Part shown: in pieces, positions 57,086-64,000 of the stretch
Position numbering within the stretch: the first letter of the stretch is position 1
Layout of the letters: every line of letters begins with the position of its first letter
Source of the DNA: Haliotis asinina
Taxonomy: Eukaryota; Mollusca; Gastropoda; Lepetellida; Haliotidae
Length of the DNA stretch: 64,000 nt
Assembly (NCBI RefSeq): GCF_037392515.1
Contig: NC_090288.1
Location: forward strand, 11,662,969 to 11,726,968
Direction of reading: 5' to 3'
Translations under genes and position numbers: made by a program
The notes under the pieces: generated by a model
Told to the model about the DNA's origin: nothing
What the model saw: the letters and a program-made list of their open reading frames with translations, nothing else
The model's database searches: none

Positions 57086-58029
57086 GATGCAATTGACAAG
57101 AACGAGTCATGAGGACTCCAAGTGCTTCACAAAAACGTATTTAACCTGTCACTTTCCACTCATTCCAGCAACAGCTCTGATGGCACTAAGAAGTAACGTG
57201 AACCCCATTTACAACACTACGAAGGACACGCTGATCGCCCATCCAACTAAATGTGCCCAGTACTACAACTGCAGTGCCCCCCGCCGCTATACTAAACGGG
57301 GAGAAAAATCTACAGGAGTGTCAACCGCTTCAGCTGTACAATCCCGACACACAGAGATGTGAGCACTACAGCATGGTCCAGTGTGGCGACAGAACAGAGC
57401 CCCTGGGGAGTTGTAAGTATCCTGGCTGATCGTTCTTTCCAACAGAAACCAATAATATGGATACAATCCATTAACATTATTAAACTGCTGTAATTCATTC
57501 AGTGCAGTGTTTTAAGTAACTATGTACTTTAGAATGAACAACTGTAACTGTATGTCGGCTCCTGGATCTTCTGTCAGGGACAATACAGAACTGATAAGAG
57601 ACATGAAGATGCCACTGAATTCGAATCACTGTTTAGACAATATGTTTTAAAAATAAAATATACTTTGTATAAAGTTTTATATGTTATGAATATCATATGT
57701 TTCAATTTTGATCGAAAAAGAAATACATATTTCAGAAAATTCTAGCGGTGCACTCATTACATACGATACACTAGTTTTGACACTTGCAGTATTTTTTTTT
57801 GTTTCTGTTCACTGGAATATTTCAAACGGTATTTCTAGTAAAAGTAAACATTGTGAATCCTTTAATTTCATGAAATTGTAAAGTCACGTGCATTTCTTGA
57901 CTTTGTAGCCTAGAAAAATGAAATTCTGTGAATGCACGTGCAGACACAACACCATGAAGTCAAGTGATGCATGTTTGCCTAAACACCGAGAAGTTTAATT
58001 GGCAAAAAACAAATTGATGTTTTCATTTT

Positions 58030-58610
58030 GATGACCTTTTTGGAAATGCAAATTCTTCTTACAAATGAAGAACGTCAACGTGCTATTGGGAGGCTTCATG
58101 CTGGTCAGTCTGTGCTCGCTGTTGCAAGAGCCTTTAACTGTTCAAGACAAACAAATTTTAATCTCCGGATGAGAATGCATCAAACGGGAACAGTTGCAGA
58201 TCGCCCGAGGCCAGGAGCGTGACGTTTGACGTCACTCCGGGAAGATGCAACAATACGATTACGTCATCTTCGCAGCAGATTTGTCACTGCAACTTGTTTG
58301 GTAATCCGACAAACTGTCAGAAATCGCTTGCGTGCCGCCGGATTTGCACCCGGTGGAGCCCATAACGCCTCTTCATAGCCGTAACCGACTTGCGTGTGCC
58401 ACAAGACGCATAAGGTTTATAGTGGAATTCAAATGTCTTCAGTGACGAATCTCGATTCAACTGGTGATTTGCCGGCGGCAGGGCCTGTGTGAACCGAGGT
58501 GAACGTCACGCTCAAGTCTGCGTCCGTGAAGTTGATCGATGTGGTAGCAGTAGCTTCGTGGTTTGGGGATCTTTTTGCGCACACGGACAATTGACTTATT
58601 TTAACATATA
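58030..58610 (+). mobile_element. Tc1/mariner relic 1 in the B4 intron
   Basis: Reads NEERQRAIGRLHAGQSVLAV, ARAFNCSRQT, then TGTVADRPRPGA, the two helix-turn-helix parts of a Tc1-type transposase. LRHLRSRFVTAT, QTVRNRLRAAGF and FVVWGSFCAHG-like pieces follow with stops and deletions. It is truncated before the second and third catalytic acids. Confidence 0.75.
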
Positions 58611-58621
58611 CTCTTCACAAA

Positions 58622-58704
<83 letters not shown>

Positions 58705-60050
58705 GAAACGCGAAATGAAATTAAAAAATGATACAATTTTGTACACATATGTAAATTCAAACATTGTTTTTTTGTTGCACATTGTTTCTGGAATGTTTTA
58801 GAAGATTATGCTTGACCAAAGACTAACAAAAACTATTTCATGATATGCGTGGATATCATGCAGCACGAATATCAGGCATAGTGATTGTTTCCCGCGTGCA
58901 AAGCATGAGTACAACATGTGACTATGAAAGACCCAAATGAATCTCACAATTTCATCCACGAATTTTGCAAGTACTGTACATGAAAATGGGACGTCTCAAC
59001 GCTGCCAATCGAAATCAGGCAGTTGGAATCAGGCAAGTTTGCGAATGAAAGAGTGGGGTGGCAAGGATCTTCAATGTTCATCCCAGCGCTATAATTCGAT
59101 TGTCAATTTCGTCAAACAAATTCGACAAATGACGGTCCAAGATCATGAAGACCTAGAGTCACCACACCTGCCCAAGATCGGTACACCCTACAAACCTACC
59201 AACGTGACAGCCATCATACCGCCCGGGACACAGCACAAGAACATTTTGGAACCCGAAGAGTGTCCTATCAGACAATCACGAACCGTCTCCGAGAAGAGGA
59301 AATACGTGCCAAACGTCCAGAAGTTGCCCCCTCCTTGACACGATTACATGGACGTCGACGAGTTAGATGGTGTAACACGGTGCTGCCATGGAACCTGGTA
59401 AACTGGTGGCGCATATATTTTAGCGATGAATCCCGTTATCTCCTCAGGCAGGGTGATGATAGAGACCGTGTCTACAGACGGCGTCATCAACGGCCAATCG
59501 ATACATCGACAAGATTCTCCGTCCGAAAGTCCTTCACCTTGTTGACCATCAACGGCAGCTCTTCCAACAGGACAATGCCAGGGCCCAGACAGCACGTGCC
59601 ACCGAGGGCTACCTGGCCAATAACAACACCATTACCCTCCCCTGGCTCTCCAGATCCCCGGATCTAAACCCAGTCGAACACCTTTGGGATGAGATCGGTA
59701 GAGGGGTACGTCGAGGTCGTAATCCACCACAGAATCTTCAACAGTTGTTGCACATGCTGCAGGAGGAATGGAGAAGGATTCCACAACAAAACATCCAATT
59801 CGATTCGAGTTGTACCCAAGAGGTGTCGGGCAGTGGTGCAGCTGGAGGTGGTCATACAAGGTACTGACTTCAACACCACATGTTGGACAGCAGTAATGAC
59901 TGTGATGAAATATGGACAAGATAGAAATGCATTGCTCCACAAAATTTCATTCATGCATCTTTGTATTCCCCTGATCTACACGTCCTTGAATAACACCAAA
60001 TTTTCATTGATGTCTGCGTTTTGCGGGTTTTTTTGTAGGGTGTATTAAAA
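58607..60050 (+). mobile_element. Tc1/mariner relic 2 with expanded (AAAT)n at its 5' end
   Basis: The 5' end ATATACTCTTCACAAA is followed by (TAAA)n to about 58704 and then AAGAAACGCGAAATG. At about 60010-60048 a loosely inverse end (GCGTTTTGCGGG, TGTAGGGTGTAT) closes it. In between are GRLNAANRNQAV, FSDESRYLLRQGDDRDRVY and FQQDNARAQTARA..SRSPDLNPVEHLWDE, giving a DD34E triad. Frame changes break the coding region. Confidence 0.75.
58619..58704 (+). repeat. (AAAT)n microsatellite
   Basis: About 21 uninterrupted ATAA/AAAT tetramers inside the left end of Tc1 relic 2. Confidence 0.95.
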
Positions 60051-60900
60051 TTATGATCCCTAAAATACTGAGAGTCAAGTTCTCAGTTTTGCTCAGTTCC
60101 CATTAAACAGTCTGTGATGAAAGTAGGCGTAGGATTGCTGCAAGTAGAGAGTCACTCACACATGCGCAGTTGGAACAGAGATTGGTGTTTGAGTGGAATC
60201 ACATACCTCAGGCATTCTTTCAGACGCTAATGAACTCGATACACTGCATATGTGCAAGCTCACGAACTACTAAGAAGGCTGTCACTTTTCGCGCTCAGGG
60301 ATATCTCCCTTTGACGGACTGTCATTCAATTTGAAAATCTTACAATTCAATGTCAACGGCATCTTTCCGCTATTAAATTGATAGTGTTTTCTGCTGAAAC
60401 AATTATTAGACCAAATTTTGGTTGTCTTTTATTTAAAACCTTGATATAAACCAGACGTGCCTTTCTTTTGCCGTGTATCTTGAATCAGGTGAACAGTGTA
60501 GATGACTAAAGTTGGTGGAGATTATAACGTTTACTGAATCTGTATTTTGAGATACTCCAGGCATGCAGTTTACCAAAATAGGTCCTAAGTCATTATGTTG
60601 TTTAAACTCTCCAATCTCTTTTCTCAAATGGACAGACTACTTAGAATGTTTGGTCGAAATGCAGTGTTTGGAATATTCTCGTAAGTCTAAGTCCTGAATA
60701 ATTGTGTTTTTTATGTTATTGTCACGACCTTGGTAATAGTAGTATATGATTAGTGATGTTATTGTATATGCATGTTATTCTGAACTGTGCGTCAAACTGG
60801 TTTTCACACTTTAACAGACTGTGCAGATCATTTATGAGAACCTTGCTGTTACTGGTATGAGTTCAGTTGAGAATTATCGCAGGATGTGATATGTTTGGTT
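60051..60900. other. Remainder of the B4 intron, no gene seen
   Basis: AT-rich sequence. The last 70 bases (GCTGTTACTGGTATGAG, GGATGTGATATGTTTGG) match the intron end before the dead exons at 41813 and 48125. Confidence 0.5.
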
Positions 60901-61244
60901 TCCAGGTGAATATGACCGGTACGCTTGTGGTGGAGGACGATTCTGTGGGGCACCGTGTGAGGTCTTCAGCCCCTCTTGTAGGAACCTGTCCGACGGCCTC
61001 AACGTCTACAAATTTCGAGAGAACAGTCCTTACTTCATTGTGTGTGTCAATCAGCGACTGGTCTACATTGGCCGGTGCCCCGTCCTAGGAGCAGAACTTA
61101 TCTTTGACGCAAATCTTCGCAAATGCCGCAATTATTAATTTTTTTTCAAGGAAATTAAAGATCATGCAAACAATTGTATATTTGTGTATCCTTCCAGGGG
61201 GTAAACGAGTTGAAAAACTAAACCTGATTCCTCCTAGGTCACGG

Positions 61245-61535
61245 AGACCCGTGAAGATCCGGGTCAGAAGTGATCTTCAGCAACCTATGCATGTCGCAAG
61301 AGGCGAGTAACGGGACTTGGTTGACACATGCCATCGTAGGCTGACACATGCCATCGTAGGTTGAGATCGTAGGTTGACACATACCATCGTAGGTTGGCAC
61401 ATGCCATCGTAGGTTGAGATCGTAGGCTGACACATGCCATCGTAGGCTGACACATGCCATCGTAGGCTGACACATGCCATCGTATCCCAATAATGGGATG
61501 CTTACGATGCTCACCGGATTGCCTGGTCCAGAGAA
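61245..61535 (-). repeat. SINE-1 with an internal 20-bp tandem expansion
   Basis: SINE-1 ends are recognisable (CCCGTGAAGATCCGGGTCAG, GATGCTCACCGGATTGCC). Inside, the TTGACACATG.CATCG segment has been amplified at about 61319-61482 into roughly nine units of GGTTGACACATGCCATCGTA, with a 10-base GGTTGAGATC insert appearing twice. Confidence 0.75.
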
Positions 61536-61704
61536 GGATATCAGGTCTTTAATATCTACTGGAAAGGATTTTGGGTGTAAAAGGCACATTAGAGGTAATG
61601 GATAGACATCACAAACATTAAAAAGTAAGTAATTGTTGTCGGTTTGCTTGGGGTAGAAGGGTTTGTTGCATCTGATAGGGGCAAGGTTGGTGCACACGTG
61701 TCAC

Positions 61705-61990
61705 CGGTAACATGCGGTGATGAGGACATCAGACGTCTTCACAAACTGTACTCGTGTGGGGAACTGAACACTGGTTTTCTGCATGATAGGAGAACACTTT
61801 AACCACAAGGCTATCCCACCGCTCCCTCTGCTAATAAGAGTGAGTTGGTACATGGGGATGAGGGTGGATGGAAGGAGGTTTGTGATGACAAGCACTGGTC
61901 AGCGTGAGGGACAGGGAATTGGTAGATGGGGGTGGGACGTGTTTGTTGTTGCCAGTATGAAGGGTGGAGTGGACTTCTGAGTCTTCAAAC
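61705..61990 (+). repeat. Possible remnant of a type B intron 1
   Basis: Landmarks in the same order as the 3' part of B1 intron 1: GAGAACACTTTAACCACAAG, ACCGCT.CCTCTG, GGTGGATGGAAGGAGG, GGTAGATGGGGGTGGGACGT, TTGTTGTTGCCAGTATGA and GGGTGGAGTGGACTTCTGAG. No type B module exon follows. The first part is a reversed tRNA-type SINE head. Confidence 0.4.
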
Positions 61991-62016
61991 ACAGCCTGAT
62001 ACTGAGTCTGGTCCTC

Positions 62017-62293
62017 AACCTGAGAAAGAGTGTTTCAAAACAACAGAAGAAAAGGAACCAAACAGTTGTTCAAACAGCTTCATCATGTTCAAGTACACCA
62101 TGGTATTTGAAGGTGTTGACAATGTAACGAAATATTCTTACCGGCTGCTGAATCAATTTGTCCCTACGCTATTGGAGCCATTATCAGTTGTCATATCTGC
62201 AGGTAACACTTGGAGATATGACGAGTGTCACATCCTGTTGTTACATCATGTAGAACTCATCAAGCTGTCCATAACCGCAGCATCGGCGTTACG
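62017..62293 (+). other. Exon-like open segment of unknown identity, ends at a strong donor
   Basis: An open frame includes EKECFKTTEEKEPN, MFKYTMVFEGVDNVTKYSYR and LLLHHVELIKLSITAASALR, and ends at ACG|GTAAGT. A second, broken copy is at 55562-55815 with the same donor. I do not recognise the protein. It has no obvious Cys framework and is not a CBM14 module. It may be an exon of a gene continuing beyond the window or a captured gene fragment. Confidence 0.35.
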
Positions 62294-62399
62294 GTAAGTC
62301 CTCTTTGTGTAGTATCTGCATTTGGATGGCAAGGAAGTCAGCGATAGCTTCACGTTAGCTTAAAATGCTTTGTCGACAAAGAAGTCGGTATGACCGTTG

Positions 62400-64000
62400 C
62401 CTTAGCGTAGTCTTGAGATCATTTAAAGGCGAAGGAAACAGTTTTGTCACATCGTTGGCGCTGGATTGAGGTTATTTGATAGCGAAGTGAACAGTATGTT
62501 CGTTTTGATAGCACTAGATAAACATCATTTGATGATGAAGTAAACACTGTGTTCGTTTCGATAGCACTAGATTAAGATCATTTGATTCTGAAGTAAACAG
62601 TGTGATCGTATAGATAGCACTAGATTAAGATCAGTTGATTGCAAAGTAAACAGTATGATTAAGATCATTTGATTCTGAAGTAAACAGTCTGTTCGTTTCG
62701 ATAGCACTGGATTAAGATCATTTGATGGCAAAGTAAAAGGTATGTTCATTTTGACAGCGGTAGATTAAGATCATTTGTTTGCGAAGTAAACAGTGTTTTC
62801 GGTTCGATAGCACTAGATTAAGATCATTTGATTCTGAAGTAAACAGTATGTTCGTTTCGAAAGCACTAGATTAAGATCATTTCATTCTGAAGTAAACAGT
62901 CTGTTCGTTTCGATAGCACTAGATTAAGATCATTCGATTCTGAAGTAAACGGCATGTTTGTTTCGATAGTACTAGATTAAGATCATTTGATTCTGAAGTA
63001 AACAGTGTGTTCGTTTCGATAGCACTAGATTAAGATCATTTGTTTGCGAAGGAAACAGTATGTTCGATTCGATAGCACTAGAATAAGATCATTTGATTCT
63101 GAAGTAAACAGTGTGTTTGTTTCGATGGCACTAGATTAAGATCATTTGATTCTGCAGTAAACAGTGTGTTCGTTTCGAAAGCACTAGATTAAGATCATTT
63201 GATTCTGAAGTAAACAGTATGTTCGTTTCGAAAGCACTAGATTAAGATCATTTCATGACGAAGTAAACAGTGTGTTCGTTTCGACAGCACTAGATTAAGA
63301 TCATTTGATGACGAAGTAAACAGTGTGTTAGTTTCGATAGTACTAGATTAAGATCATTTGATTCTGCAGTAAACAGTGTGTTCGTTTCGATAGCACTAGA
63401 TTAAGATCATTTGATTCTGAAGTAAACAGTATGTTCGTTCCGATAGCACTAGATTAAGATCATTTCATGACGAAGTAAACAGTGTGTTCGTTTCGAAAGC
63501 ACTAGATTAAGATCATTTGTTTGCGAAGTAAACAGTGTGTTCGTTTCGATAGCACTAGATTAAGATCATTTGTTTGCGAAGTAAACAGTGTTTTCGTTTC
63601 GATAGCACTGGATTAAGATCATTTGATTCTAAAGTAAACAGTATGTTCGTTTCGATAGCACTAGATTAAGATCATTTGATGACGAAGTAAACAGTGTGTT
63701 AGTTTCGATAGTACTAGATTAAGATCATTTGATTCTGAAGTAAACAGTATGTTCGTTTCGAAAGAACTAGATAAAGATCATTAGTTTGCGAAGTAAACAG
63801 TGTGTTCGTTTCGAAAGCACTAGATTAAGATCATTTGTTTGCGAAGTAAACAGTGTTTTCGTTTCGATAGCACTCGATTAAGATCATTTCATTCTGAAGT
63901 AAACAGTATGTTCGTTTCGAAAACACTAGATTAAGATCATTTGATGACGAAGTGAACAGTGTGTTCGTTTCGATAGCACTAGATTAAGATCATTTGAGTC
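62400..64000. repeat. 53-bp minisatellite, about 30 units, runs off the window
   Basis: The unit runs GATAGCACTAGATTAAGATC, ATTTGATTCTGAAGTAAACA, GTGTGTTCGTTTC. Variants alternate among GATTCTGAAG, GATGACGAAG and GTTTGCGAAG in the middle. The number of units is a count by eye. The array starts about 105 bp after the exon-like unit's donor. Confidence 0.92.

Larger units (their letters stand above)
57169..61138 (+). pseudogene. B4: type B CBM14 gene with a frameshifted module exon (exons 57169-57412 and 60906-61138)
   Basis: Exon 2 follows ATTCCAG and reads TALMALRSNVNPIYN, then HPTKCAQYYNCSAP. A run of six C, where B1-B3 have five, shifts the frame, and the shifted frame stops at 57362. In the other frame the match resumes (QLYNPDTQRCEHYSMVQC) to donor T|GTAAGT. 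Exon 3, 3.5 kb away, is undamaged: C-EYDRYACGGGRFCGAPC, SPSCRNLSDGLN, YFIVC, LVYIGRC, IFDANLRKC, then TAA. The intron holds two Tc1-type elements. No good signal exon is seen. The intact last exon raises the possibility that the extra C is an assembly error or polymorphism; otherwise the gene is dead. Confidence 0.65.

Noticed and set aside
56674-57099. Reverse-strand Ser/His/Pro-rich frame
   Set aside because: Low-complexity GA/TG-rich minisatellite upstream of the B4 module exon; no start context or homology.

Overview
The window looks like a stretch of animal genome from a mollusc, most likely a vetigastropod such as an abalone (Haliotis). The evidence is the intron-containing genes, AATAAA poly(A) signals and many copies of two tRNA/core-type SINE families. 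One SINE carries the core GCAATATTCCAGCTATATGG and ends in GAGTGAGTGAGT. The other has a tRNA-like head and a CACTCACTCACT tail. The assignment to abalone is from memory of these repeats and is an inference. There are no bacterial operons, rRNA genes, CRISPR arrays or long host ORFs.

The host genes form one cluster of small, secreted, cysteine-rich proteins built from peritrophin-A/chitin-binding (CBM14, ChtBD2-like) modules. Type A genes: A1 (only the last exon, 199-431, +), a broken copy psiA (about 6.5-7.7 kb, -), A2 (12875 to 10473, -), A3 (17549 to 15717, -) and A4 (25703-27910, +). Type B genes: psiB0 (4.6-5.5 kb, +), B1 (39812-41184), B2 (46453-47037, signal exon lost), B3 (51001-52456) and B4/psiB4 (exons at 57.2 and 60.9 kb). 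Every coding intron is in phase 1. Most junctions split a cysteine codon as T|GY, so each exon is a symmetric one-domain cassette. A2 and A4 encode a signal peptide plus three modules (231 and 230 aa). A3, B1 and B3 encode a signal peptide plus two modules (173 aa each). Type A promoters share a composite block (TTTATCACCAGGTGGCGC next to a TGACGTCA-like site) about 240-270 bp upstream of the ATG, with a TATA box nearer the gene.

Layout: 1-18 kb holds A1, psiB0 and a tandemly duplicated minus-strand block (psiA, A2, A3), with GT-rich minisatellites between units. 18-25 kb is SINE-rich intergenic DNA with an inverted-repeat element at about 22 kb. 25.7-28.3 kb is A4. A 1.47-kb inverted repeat (27967-29439 and 36635-38115) starts in the A4 3' flank and brackets a head-to-tail array of REL-endonuclease LINE copies (Dong/R4-like) lying in (AAT)n tracts, plus a perfect 57-bp-arm palindrome. 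38-53 kb is three segmental copies of the type B locus, with a 12-bp minisatellite of about 120 units between copies 1 and 2. 53-64 kb holds Tc1/mariner relics, the frameshifted B4 gene, a duplicated exon-like unit of unknown identity and a 53-bp minisatellite that runs off the window.

The CBM14 proteins would act outside the cell, binding chitin or other glycans in mucus, cuticle, gut lining or shell matrix. That role follows from the family and is not shown by the sequence. The most interesting feature is the cassette design of the cluster and the signs of how it grows and decays: symmetric exons, near-donor sequences at exon starts, loss of a signal exon, and a shared upstream regulatory block.
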